Positions 20,640-31,162 of a DNA stretch of 64,000 nucleotides are shown here, in pieces. Source of the stretch: Otatea glauca. Its lineage: Eukaryota > Streptophyta > Magnoliopsida > Poales > Poaceae. The stretch lies in the NCBI GenBank assembly GCA_036346275.1, contig CM070725.1, positions 18,342,216-18,406,215 of the forward strand, in the 5' to 3' direction. The position numbers and the translations under genes are program-made. Under the pieces are notes generated by a model, which worked only from the letters and a program-made list of their open reading frames with translations, did no database searches and had not been told where the DNA came from. The number at the start of each line of letters is the position of its first letter. The stretch's first letter is position 1.

Positions 20640-23400
20640 CAAATAGTGCAAGATGAACTACAATTGTGTCGGTTTTTAAAACCGATAGTGATATGATCAT
20701 TTATGTCGGTTTTTTTAAAACCCGATAGTGATATATTCTATTATTTGTGTCTGCTTTTTCTCCAAAACCGATAGTAATAATAATTTTTTGCAAATGCTTA
20801 ACAATGGAATGCATTATACGTGTTCGGTTTTTAGAAGAAAACCGATAGTAATACTAATTTTTGAAAATGCAAGTGGAATGCAATTATCGTGTCGTTTTGA
20901 AAAAACCCGATAGTGATACTAATTATTAGTATCGTATTTTTAAAAACCGATAGTAATACTAATTTTTTGCAAATGCCTAACGAAGGAATTCAACTATACG
21001 TGTCGGTTTTTAAAAAACCCGATAGTGATATTGATTATTAGTGTCGGTTTTTAAAAACCGATAGTAATACTAATTTTTTGCAAATGCCTAATGATGAATT
21101 CCAAGATTCGTGCGGTTTTTCAAAAAACCCGATAGTGATCTGAATTATTAGTGTCGGTTTTCTTAAAAACCGATAGTAATACTATTTTTTTGCAAATGCC
21201 TAACGATGGAATTCAACAACTGTCGGTTTTTAATAAAAACCCGATAGTGATACTCATTATTAGTGTCGGTTTTTAGAAAACCGATAGTAATATCTTGATT
21301 TTTTGCAAATGCCTAACAGATGAATTCAAGTATCGTGTCGTTTTTCAAAAAAACCCGATAGTGATACTAATTATTAGTGTCGGTTTTTTTAAAAAACCGA
21401 TAGTAATACTAATTTTTTTTTGCAAATGCCTAACAGTGGAATTCAACTATTTGTGTCGGTTTTTCCAAAAACGCGATAGTGATAGATACTTATGTGTGTC
21501 GGTTTTGTTAAAAAAACCGATAGTAATAATAATTTTTTTTGCAAATGCTTAACAGTGGAATGCAATTATCTGTGTCGGTTTTTTAGAAGAAAACCGATAG
21601 TAATACTAATTTTTTGAAAATGCAGTGGAATGCAATTATCTGTGTCGTTTTTCGAAAAAACCCGATAGTGATACTAATTATTAGTATCGGTATTTTTAAA
21701 AAACCGATAGTAATACTAATTTTTTTTTGCAAATGCCTAACAGTGGAATTCAACTATCTGTGTCGGTTTTTTAAAAAAAACCCGATAGTGATATTGATTA
21801 TTAGTGTCGGTTTTTTTAAAAAACCGATAGTAATACTAATTTTTTTTGCAAATGCCTAACAGATGAATTCAAGTATCTGTGTCGGTTTTTCAAAAAAAAC
21901 CCGATAGTGATACGAATTATTAGTGTCGGTTTTCTTAAAAAACCGATAGTAATACTAATTTTTTTTTGCAAATGCCTAACAGTGGAATTCAACAATCTGT
22001 GTCGGTTTTTAAAAAAAAACCCGATAGTGATACTCATTATTAGTGTCGGTTTTTTTAGAAAACCGATAGTAATATCGATTTTTTTGCAAATGCCTAATGA
22101 TGAATTCAAGTATACGTGTCGGTTTTCAAAAAAACCCGATAGTGATACTAATTATTAGTGTCGGTTGTTTTAAAAACCGATAGTACTACTAATTTTATTT
22201 TTCAAATGCCTAACAAAGGAATTCAACTATTTGTGTCGGTTTTTCCAAAACGCGATAGTGATAGATACTTATGTGTGTCGGTTTTGTTAAAAACCGATAG
22301 TAATAATAATTTTTTGCAAATGCTTAATGTGGAATGCAATTATACGTGTCGGTTTTTAGAAGAAAACCGATAGTAATACTAATTTTTGAAAATGCGTGGA
22401 ATGCAATTATACGTGTCGGGTTTGAAAAAACCCGATAGTGATACTGCTTATTAGTGTCGATTTTTTTAAAAAACCGATAGTAATACTAATTTTTTTTTGC
22501 AAATGCCTAACAGATGAATTGAAGTATCTGTGTCGGTTTTTCCAAAAATGCGATAGTGATAAATACTTATGTGTGTCGGTTTTGTTAAAACAACCGATAG
22601 TAATATTAATTTTTTTGGAAAATGCCTAACAGTGGAATGCAATTATCTGTGTCGGTTTTTTAGAAGAAAACCGATAGTAATACTCATTTTTTTGAAAATG
22701 CAGTGGAATGGAATTATCTGTGTCGGGTTTCGAAAAAACCCGATAGTGATACTATTTATTAGTGTCGGTTTTTAAAAAAAACCGATAGTACTACTAATTT
22801 TTTTTTGCAAATGCCTAACAGTGGAATTCAAGTATGTGTGTCGGTTTTAAAAAAAAACCCGATAGTGATACTAATTATTAGTGTCGGGTTGTTTTAAAAA
22901 CCGATAGTAATACTACTTTTTTTTGCAAATGCCTAACAGTGGAATTGAAGTATCTGTGTCGGTTTTTAAAAAACCCGATAGTGATACTAATTATTAGTGT
23001 CGGGTTTTTTTAAAAACCGATAGTAATAGTACTTTTTTTTTGCAAATGCCTAACAGTGGAATTTAACTATCTGTGTCGGTTTTTCAAAAAAACCCGATAG
23101 TGATACTAATTATTAGTGTCGGGTTTTTTTAAAAACCGATAGTAATACTACTTTTTTTTTGCAAATGCCTAACAGTGGAATTCAACTATCTGTGTCGGTT
23201 TTTCAAAAAAACCCGATAGTGATATTATCTTATACGTGTGGGTTGGTGAAAAACCGATAGTAATGTTAATTTTATGCTAAACTAACAGTGGAATGCATTT
23301 AGTTGTGTCGGTTTTATTCAAAAACCGATAGTGATAGAATCATTTGTTTCGGTTTTTGTTAAAAACCGACAGTAATGCTTTTTTTTTTGCTAATGCCTAA
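20640..23400. repeat. Internal CACTA array of ~118-bp hairpin units
   Basis: About 20 units, each with two short palindromes (TCGGTTTTTT..AAAAAACCGA type, one ending CCCGATAGTGATACT and one CCGATAGTAATACT), joined by a GCAAATGCCTAACAGTGGAA linker. Spacing is 112-125 bp, with some units carrying an extra ~65-bp subunit (GAAAATGCAGTGGAATGCAA). The order of unit variants at ~20800-21540 repeats at ~21540-22300, so a ~750-bp block was duplicated. The core word resembles the subterminal repeats. It lies between the two CACTA genes. Confidence 0.92.
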
Positions 23401-23409
23401 CAGTGGAAC

Positions 23410-23950
23410 TTTGGCGCGCAGCCTCATTTTATTCCCGCCGCCCCACGCCCTAACCATTGCCTCGCCGCCCGACGCTCCTAACCTAGCCACCGCCACGCCG
23501 CCCCGACCGCCTCGACTCCCCACCACACCGACGACCCCACTCCACCCCCCCCGCCTCCGCCGACGCCACCCTCCGCCCCACTCCACCCCCGCCGCCTCCC
23601 CGACGCCACCCCTCCGCCCCACTCCACCCCCACGCCCTCCGCCCCCGCCGCCTCCGCCCCACTCCACCCCCACGCCGCCTCCGCCGACGCCACCCTCCGC
23701 CCACTCCACCCCCACGCCCCCGCCGACACCACCTCGCCCCACTCCACCCCCACGCCGCCCGACGCCACCCTCCACCCGACGCAGCCCCACGGACGCCTCC
23801 GCCCGACGCCACCCTCCGGCCCGACGCCGCCTGACGCCACCCTCCGCCCGACGCACTTCTACGCCCGACCTCCGCCCGACGTCACCTCCTCCGACGACGA
23901 CTTTTCGCCTCGACGCAATTTCACGCCGCCTTCGCCTAACGCCGAGGTAA
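23410..23950. repeat. C-rich low-complexity block in the CACTA
   Basis: Imperfect repeats of CCGCCCCACTCCACCCCCAC. It reads as Pro-rich or Gly-rich peptides in all frames, so the open frames are composition artefacts. The abrupt GC rise after the AT-rich array suggests the 5' leader or first exon of the second CACTA gene. The G-rich minus strand has many GGGG runs. Confidence 0.7.
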
Positions 23951-25220
23951 ACACATGTCGTCACCAAATTTTTGCTAGAACAAAGTCGCTTAATCGCCCG
24001 TGCAATATATTCTCTGATCTTGATTTTGATTTAACTTGAGAAACAGAAATGAAAAGCAAAGGTATCGACCAATGATAAATTAGACCAATGATGTTGCAAA
24101 CAAGAATATGTTAACCAATTTATCGCAATTGATGTAACACAAAAATTATCTTGACCGGTTTGTATGTATATACTAGGGGTGGGTCGATTTGTCTATTTGG
24201 TAGGATCTGTTTTAGTTTTGTCGGTGTGAATGTGTTTCATGGAGATTTCGCAAGGAGGGATGTCTTTGGTGAGGATTCGAGGTTGAGACGGACTTATGTT
24301 GGATGTAGCCGCCCGAGTTTGAATTTGATTTTATGTTCTAGGTTTTTCGAGGAGCAGATCTGTGGTAGTTCTGCTAGTGCTAAGTTCATATCCTTGGTGA
24401 CATTAGAGTTGTATTTGTTCTTTTTACTTCATGTTGAGCACTTGTGACGCTTTAGATTCTCCGATCAGAGTTGTTCTAGTGAACAAGTGTGGAATGGGGT
24501 TTTTATGATCTGAAGCCTACACGAATGGTGTGACAAAAAAAGGAACCGTGAGTAAGAGATTATAGTGTTTTTTTCATTAACCGTGTTGGTCGGTGCTTAA
24601 GTTTTACATGTTTTGCAATGTAAAAGAGTGGGGTTTGTTGAGCTCCGTGAAGGATACAATGCTAGACATGATGCTATGTTCTCAATGTTTTTCGTAAGTT
24701 ATATGTATAGTAACTACTTGTTTTTCTATAGGTTCCTCGGTGTTTTCTATAGGTTTCTCGTGGTTTTTACGTAATAAGGATCTTTCCCGGTCTTAGGTAT
24801 AATGTCTTGTTGTAATTTAAGTTCGCTTATTTTGTTGCATAATTACATTAGTATTGATTTTGTTTTCTTTGGGAATGAAGTGTGTGCTTTAATGGTTTTA
24901 TCATATAAAATGGCACTTTCACGAATAACACATACACATCATGTTTTACCCTAGCAATAGGATTGTGTACATCATGCTATCTTAAAGTTTGTAAACCGCT
25001 CAAGTATTGATTTATGTATTTAGTGATTGTTGAATGGACTAGATACTATAGAAAACATAATTCTTCATGACTCCCAACTATGCTTGACCTTACCATTATA
25101 TAATTAGAATTCAGAGACATTATTTGTGCAAGATTTTGCTTGGTTAGTCTTTCTTACTCATTGCTATCATCGTATTCTAATAATTGCATATTATTTTTCT
25201 TTTTCATCTCAAAGATATGT
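23951..25220. other. CACTA internal region, no gene recognised
   Basis: AT-rich, intron-like sequence between the C-rich block and the second foldback. There is no open frame with recognisable similarity. Confidence 0.4.
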
Positions 25221-25575
25221 TAGAGTTTAGGTTATGTAACCACGCCTCCCGCTCGAGAGTGCTTATTTATAAATATGCCTAATGACATATTTGTAAGCAA
25301 GCGATCTCGAATTGTCCACGATTTTGATAGTTCGAGGATATGTGGTTCGAGCAAGTTCTAACTGTTGTACAACTCACGAGTAGGTTTGGTAGTGTCTCCG
25401 GTGTTCTCCGGATACACCCTCTCGACAGTTGTCGAGACGTGTATCCGGAGAACAGCGGGAGATGTCGCCAAAATTTTCTCGAGTTGTACAACGACCAGAA
25501 CTTGTCCGAACCACATATCCTCGAATGGGATTAGGACCAAACCTATTTAGAGATTAGGAGTTATCGTCAGACGTA
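25221..25575 (+). repeat. CACTA foldback cassette, copy 2
   Basis: Better preserved copy of 16384-16755. Core 25331-25525 has two arms of about 95-100 nt. Visible pairs include TTCGAGGATATGTGGTTCG with CGAACCACATATCCTCGAA, GTTGTACAACTC with GAGTTGTACAAC, and TGTTCTCCGGATACAC with GTGTATCCGGAGAACA (16 of 16). It lies a few hundred bases ahead of the second CACTA gene. Confidence 0.85.
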
Positions 25576-25884
25576 TTGGTTGGTCAACATATAGACTTTT
25601 CTTGAAGATCATTCGCTCATCTGTTACTCTACTGCAATATGCTAGAACAATGACATGCTATGAATTATCCATTGACCTGTTGCTTCGGATGATTTATTGT
25701 GAAGTTCACATAATAGCTACGAATTGCTTTCTCTCATGTCAAATATTTGTCCATGTTAGATAGGAAAACTCAAAATGTCGCAATTAGAGAGCATCGGCTC
25801 ATCGCCAGAAAGAGTAGAAGGTGCTCTGAGGGCGCAATAACTTTCGAGTGTCGAGCCGAGCCAAGTTCGAAATGTCGAGGGGCC

Positions 25885-28800
25885 GAGTAAGGTGAGGAAG
25901 GCCCGAGGACCGAGCAAAGGAGCCACAGGGAGAACACCGCAAATTCTCCACTTCAATGCGACGGGCGTTTGCACGGGTCCTCCCAAGTGTAAGGGGCGAT
26001 ACCGCTCATTCCTCGGGCAACTGGTGAGGGAGAGAGTTCCCATAACGGTTAAGGATTGGAGAAAGGAGGTCGGCGTCGAGCGTAAGAACCGGTGTGGGAC
26101 GAGGTTAAAGGAAAATGGATTATAGAAGAGGAGGATGAAAACAATGCCAAAGATGACGCCTTGAAGAGGATGGGTGTGGCTCGAGGCACTTCGTGGTCTA
26201 CATGCACAAGTGAGTACGTCTTTGAAAGGCCGTGCACCATTCGAGAGGTATCCGCTCGTGACTACCGATGTTTGGGAGGAGTTCACGAGGATCAAGAGTA
26301 CGCCCGAGGCGCAGGAGCCGAGACAGAGGAACGTTGCTACCCGAGGTGAACACGCACGCGCACCACCCTCGGTTCGGTGGCTACGAAGGAAGAAAGCGTA
26401 ATGGGCACGACTAGCCGAGGAGTGCGCCAACTCCGGACAGCGATGCCTTACTCGCACATATGTGAGGAGCGGGCACGTGATCGGGTACTAGCGAGGACAA
26501 AGAAAACCGCGGACGGGCGGTGGTAGTACCAAACCCCACTATCGCGCAAGTCGCCTCCGCCATCGTAAGATATCAAACTTACTACATTGCAAGAGACCAT
26601 TCCTCACCGATTTGAGATCTAATTCGCACTCGCTATTGCAGGAGGAGGTAAGCCGAGGAAAGAGCAGGGACCTTTCTTAGCCAAGGGTCAAATGACATCC
26701 TATCCATCGCGATCGGAAGCTCGACCATAAGGGCGGGTGCTTGCCGCAGGTCGGGCATACGAAGAAGTCCTACTTCCAAGATCTCGCCGAGTACCGGATC
26801 AAGAACATGGGAGGCACGTATGAGCGCTCAAGGACACGCTTAGGGAGCAAATGAGGAGGAGATCTCGGAGGAGATGAGGGAGGAGATGAGGTGCGATGAT
26901 GGCACGTGAGGAGGAGATGAGGTGGAGATGATGGCACGTGAGAAGCGCCTAAGGGCGAGATGATGGCGATGATCTCCTGCAGTCGAGCGGATGCCCCGCC
27001 ATCAGAGAGAAACCCGTGCCCCACCAAGTAGCGAGGGTTCCAAAATGATAAGTTCGGTCCCCAGTTGAAGGTAATAATTAATTTTGCCTTACTTAATGGT
27101 GCGAGGGTAACTCTTCATATGTTTTCTCTCAAGTTGCGAACTTTTTGCAGGCGCCTACCAAGTGCCAGCTCACCGACGGAAGACGGATTTCTGTTGAGGT
27201 CTGACGCGGTGTTGCATTTCCATGCAAGGAGACCGACACGGTGCATGGTCACCTTTGGGGAAGGGCTACATGAGGGTCCAGGTGGACTACGTCCACGAAG
27301 CCTTCTTATCACATGTGCTTGAGTTCCCCCCTAACGAAGACATCACCACTCTCGGGCTAGCGCGGATGTCGCTCATCAAGTGGCCCACGACAGCGCCAGA
27401 TGGTTAAGGTAAACATCCCTCACGCCTTCGTATCATTCCAAGAGTATTGCAACAAGTTACTTAATTATGCGCGTGCTTTGTAGGTTCCTACCGCACTGCG
27501 CCGCTCCCACGATCGTGACAAGCCCCGCACAAAGTACTGAGTGGTGTATAAAAGGACTAGCACGACAACCACGTAACCACCGAGGCCTCTGCTAAAAGGC
27601 TAGGCTCACAAAGGCCACATCGCCCCTCGGTACATGAAAAGCCCATCGCCCGGCCTCGGAGACTCCTTCGCCCGTAAAGGAGAGCGGCCTGAGACCACAA
27701 TGAAGCCTTATGAATTTAAGGCCAACGTACATGGAAAGCCCCTTCGCCTCCCAAAGAAATTGAACGCCTAGGCATATGGACTCGATAGCTCCATGGATGG
27801 TACATTGACAAAGCGAAAGAGAGCGAGCGTGTCGACTTCAATGTTAGATACGAGAAGGGACATTTCCACCGCGAGGAGGATGGGACATTCTCGCTAGTTT
27901 TGAGGATCTGTCCGTCTGCACTCAACCGATAGCCATCGATATTTCTCTTGACGATCTCGACGCCGTGAGTATCGCACCACGCTGTACCCACCTTATGACT
28001 TCCATAGGATTTTGCATTACGCTTTTTAACATTCAATGCGAGTTGCGAGGCGATGAGGGCGGGTCGTGACGAATCGACAACTAGTTGGGTTAAATCGACC
28101 ACGAGCTTGTGTCCGCGACGATGGCTAGGCTTCAACCGAATGGGTTGCCGGCTACATCAAGAGGGCATTGCAAGCTGAGTCGAAGAAGGGCTTCATTCTA
28201 TTCCCGTACCACGAGGAGTAAGTACTACTTCACTGCTCAATTACTTCTACACATGAAACCGTATGTGAACTTATTTTCTTCACGCATACCATTTAATAAG
28301 CAACCATTGGGTTCTACTCGTGTTCTTCCGAGCGACAACAAAGTGTACACTTTTAATTCGCTTGATAAGAGACCGATGGCCTACGCGATCAAGCCTCCTT
28401 TGGAGCAGTAAGTGCACCACTCTTATCTAACATTTTCTGTATTTAACTACATTCATTAATTTTTTACTCAACGACATCTTTCCAATGTATATAGGGGTTT
28501 CAAGGAATACGTCGAGCGTGAGGGACACACGACGACAAAAAGGGCTCCAAGTCGAGTATGTCCGCTTCAAGGTACAAGTGGCTATCATATATAAGATTTA
28601 GATTTTCGACATATTTTCTTTGTCTCTTAATTTATTTTTCTTTCTTCACAGTGTCATCAACAGTGGCGTGACGATCACTGTGGTTTGTATGTCATGCAAC
28701 ACATGGTGATCTTGATTGTCGGCTCGACCGCTTCCCGAGGTAGTACATGCATATACAATTGGTCTTTCACATGGAAATTTGAAAACTCAAATTAGAGCAC

Positions 28801-28990
28801 TCGTTTCTATCTTGCGAATCACCGTTATCCCCGTAAGAGTGTAGACAAAGACCTTGCACTCAACAAGATACGAGACCACTTATGCGCTGGTACTGGATAG
28901 AATGCTTGTCGGAGGACGGACGGTTTAGAGATCCCAAAAGCTCCTACTAGACCGGATGTGAACAAATATTACATATCCGAATGCGATTGC
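25885..28990 (+). pseudogene. Second CACTA gene: plant transposase (Ptta/En/Spm-like) region plus Ulp1-like protease domain
   Basis: The N-terminal block RKARGPSKGATGRTPQILHF followed by LVRERVPITVKDWRKEV and VWDEVKGKWIIEEEDEN (25890-26130) is typical of the Ptta/En/Spm transposase-like domain in the second gene of grass CACTA elements. The middle has YRIKNMGGTYERLKDTLREQ (26790-26850) and YMRVQVDYVHEAFLSHVLEF (27270-27330). The C-terminal part has a KCHQQWRDDHCGLYVMQHM-like sequence (28640-28705), consistent with the Gln and catalytic Cys region of Ulp1/C48 cysteine proteases. Introns are evident (about 28395-28495, 28575-28650) and several frameshifts break it. The protease's role in CACTA biology is unknown. 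Confidence 0.65.
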
Positions 28991-29186
28991 ATGTGTACTT
29001 ATGGTTAAGCATGTTTACGTTCTATTTTGTTAACGAATGTGATATGTGTTTGTTGTAACAAAGTGTTCATGTTCTTTGAATGTGATATGTTGTGCTGTAA
29101 TTTCGTGTGAATGTGATATGTGCATATTGTGTGGAATATGTGTTGATTAGAATGTGATAGCACACCACACCCTTCATCTCCGCTCG
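28991..29186. other. 3' flank of the second CACTA gene
   Basis: T-rich sequence with repeated GAATGTGATATGTG-type words, before the right subterminal repeats. No gene. Confidence 0.4.
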
Positions 29187-29779
29187 GTTCTCACAAGAAA
29201 ATGATAGAGATGTGGCGGTCATCTCTATCGGTTCTTTGAAAGAAGCGATAGGGATAATGAACTCATCTCTATCGGTTCTTTATAAGAAGTGATAGAGATG
29301 AGGATATTCATCTCTATCGGTTCTTTCAAAGAAGTGATAGAGATGATTATATTATCTCTATCGGTTCTTTTTAAGAAGCGATAGAGATGATGCAGTCATC
29401 TCTATCGATTCTTTATAAGAAGCGATAGAGATGATGATATTATCTCTATCGGTTCTTTGAAAAAAGCGATAGAGATGGTATGATCATCTCTATCGGTTCT
29501 TTATAAGAAGCGATAGAGATGATGATCTTATCTCTATCGGTTCTTTGTAAGAAGCGATAGAGATGATAGCTCATCTCTATCGCTTACAAAGAACCGATAG
29601 AGATAATATCATCATCTCTATCGCTTATAAAGAACCGATAGAGATGAATGTATCATCTCTATCGGTCAAGAATCGATGTAATAATGCCCGCCTCATCTCG
29701 TCTCATGACTTTGTGTCACCACCGAACCGATCGTGATGACCAAAAAGAACCGATTGTGATGTATATTTGTGTAGTAGTG
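29187..29779. repeat. CACTA right subterminal repeats
   Basis: About 20 alternating copies of TCTCTATCGGTTCTTT and AAGCGATAGAGATGAT, then AACCGATTGTGATGT just inside the terminus. The core word differs from the left end by one base (TCTCTATCGG against TCACTATCGG). Confidence 0.9.
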
Positions 29780-29782
29780 TAT

Positions 29783-30815
29783 GTAAGCAGAACCAAGATA
29801 GCAAGTTCCGTACTCTTTGGAAGAATCTTGATGAGCTAACAAAAAAACACAAAGAGACTACCAAGAAGGTAACACAGGAGCAGCAGAGCCTTTATTCCTC
29901 CGCAATGTAAGATGAGGCGACGAGTCATCGTAGGCAAAGGCCGATCAAATGTTTCTGACCGATAAAGCACGAGCCCAAAGAGAAGTGGTCATTGTTACAT
30001 GACACACATGGTGCTAGATACGGATCATGACGACCAACTTGGCGGAGGTGTACAACCTGGGTAATGAGAGGGATGAGGTGTCTCCCGTTGGTAGGAATTG
30101 TCGAGGGAGTGCTGCGGGGTACAACCAAGTATTTTGTGGATAGGCATAAAGCTGCTGAAGTAGTAATGAGAGATGAGAATGCCTTGTACTCAAGCATGAC
30201 AAGTAAATATATGGATGAGAAGAGTAATAAGGCGGGCAAGCATAGAGCTATCAAAGTAGGTGCACGGACACTGCGCTTCGAGGTGATATGCAGAGATAAA
30301 GGACGGCGGGGAACAAACCAGAAGGTTATCACCCAAGAGTGCATCTTACAGGCTGAATGTCAATGCTCGTGTAACAAGCCCCTCTGTTGCATGTGCCATG
30401 TTCTCATGTGATAGTTGCATGTGCATTATTCGGAATGCGACCCGGTACATATCTATCTGAATATTTTACAAAGGAAAAGGTGATGGCAACCTAGGGCGAG
30501 GAGCTGTATGGTTATGGTGTTGTCGGTTCTTTCACCACAACCCCTGGTGTCGATGAAAGGTTCTGGTCCCCGACTTTGATGCAAGATCATACAAAGGAGG
30601 TCGTCGCAAAACCAAAGCGATCGGGAATGATATGGATGAGTCCAAACCGTAAGCGTGTGAAGAAATGTTCGCAGCAAGCGAACAGTCACACGCTCAAGAA
30701 CCGCCACCACATAACGAAGAGGACGAAGGAGGAGATGGCAACCCGACGGCGGGGAAGGATCATCGTCCGCAAGGCGTGGTGGACGACGCCGTTGACTACC
30801 GGAGAAATTGTTTGA
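29783..30815 (+). pseudogene. MuDR-type transposase of MULE-B, 3' part
   Basis: Continuation of 14000-15447 after the CACTA: CKQNQDSKFR, then TLWKNLDELTKKH aligns with LCDQTQQRKFDALWKKLDDL in MULE-A. The next recognisable segment, 30030-30410, has MRGMRCLPLVGIVEGVLRGT, TKYFVDRH and a SWIM-like CQCSCNKP...C.H, whose last part is frameshifted. The zinc knuckle seen in MULE-A (CX2CX4HX4C) is degraded here to KKCSQQANSHTLKNRHH. The tail is basic and ends GEIV at a TGA (30815). Confidence 0.8.
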
Positions 30816-31162
30816 ACTATTAGATGCTATATGTCAAATTAATATTTTGTTTATGTAATGTGCGTTGTAACTGCTTCAATATAATTTGGTGATGTAATGT
30901 GCATTGTAATCTGTTCTAATATATTTTGTTGATGTAGTGTGCGTTGTAATCTGTTTGATTAGAGTTTGTGGACGCTTGTGTATTTATTTGTACGCATTTG
31001 GTTCGATGTATTGTTCTGATGCTTGTGTATTTATTTGTACGCATTTGGTTCGATGTATTGTTCTCATGTTTGTGTATTTATTTGTACGCATTTGGTTCGA
31101 TGTATTGTTCTGATGCTTGTGTATTTATTTGTATATAACTTTCTTTTTTGTAATTTGCAGGT
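30816..31162. repeat. MULE-B spacer with two sets of ~48-bp tandem repeats
   Basis: Three diverged units of GATGTAATGTGC(A/G)TTGTAA at 30850-30965, then 3.5 near-identical ~49-bp units (GCTTGTGTATTTATTTGTAC...) at about 30973-31130. It occupies the same position as the tandem repeats between the MULE-A genes, with a similar spacer length of about 345 bp. Confidence 0.85.

Larger units (their letters stand above)
15448..29779 (+). mobile_element. CACTA (En/Spm-type) transposon, 14.3 kb, full ends with TAT TSD
   Basis: Begins CACTACTACAGAA (15448) and ends in its inverted form, GTAGTAGTG (29771-29779). The 3-bp flanks are TAT at 15445-15447 and 29780-29782. Both ends carry dense subterminal repeats, as in all plant CACTA elements. 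Inside, on the plus strand, are a TNP2-type transposase (17043-20181), an internal repeat array (20640-23400), a C-rich block (23410-23950) and a second gene (25885-28990). Two direct copies of a foldback segment precede the two genes. Both genes have frame breaks. Confidence 0.93.

Noticed and set aside
20640..23400. Regularly spaced repeats resembling a CRISPR array
   Set aside because: Eukaryotic transposon context, 112-125 bp units with no unique spacers, no cas genes; they are CACTA-type repeats.
22431..23400. A second, nested CACTA element inside the first, suggested by the internal repeats
   Set aside because: I found no internal CACTACTAC terminus or 3-bp duplication near the array edges; kept as an open alternative in the array finding.
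23359..23967. Long Pro-rich (plus) and Gly-rich (minus) open frames
   Set aside because: All frames are open because of C-rich low-complexity sequence; no domain or normal composition.
25756..26457. 233-codon minus-strand open frame in the CACTA
   Set aside because: It is antisense to the conserved transposase-like block of the second CACTA gene, whose plus-strand words are recognisable.
27716..28135. 139-codon minus-strand open frame
   Set aside because: Antisense shadow of the second CACTA gene; no similarity of its own.
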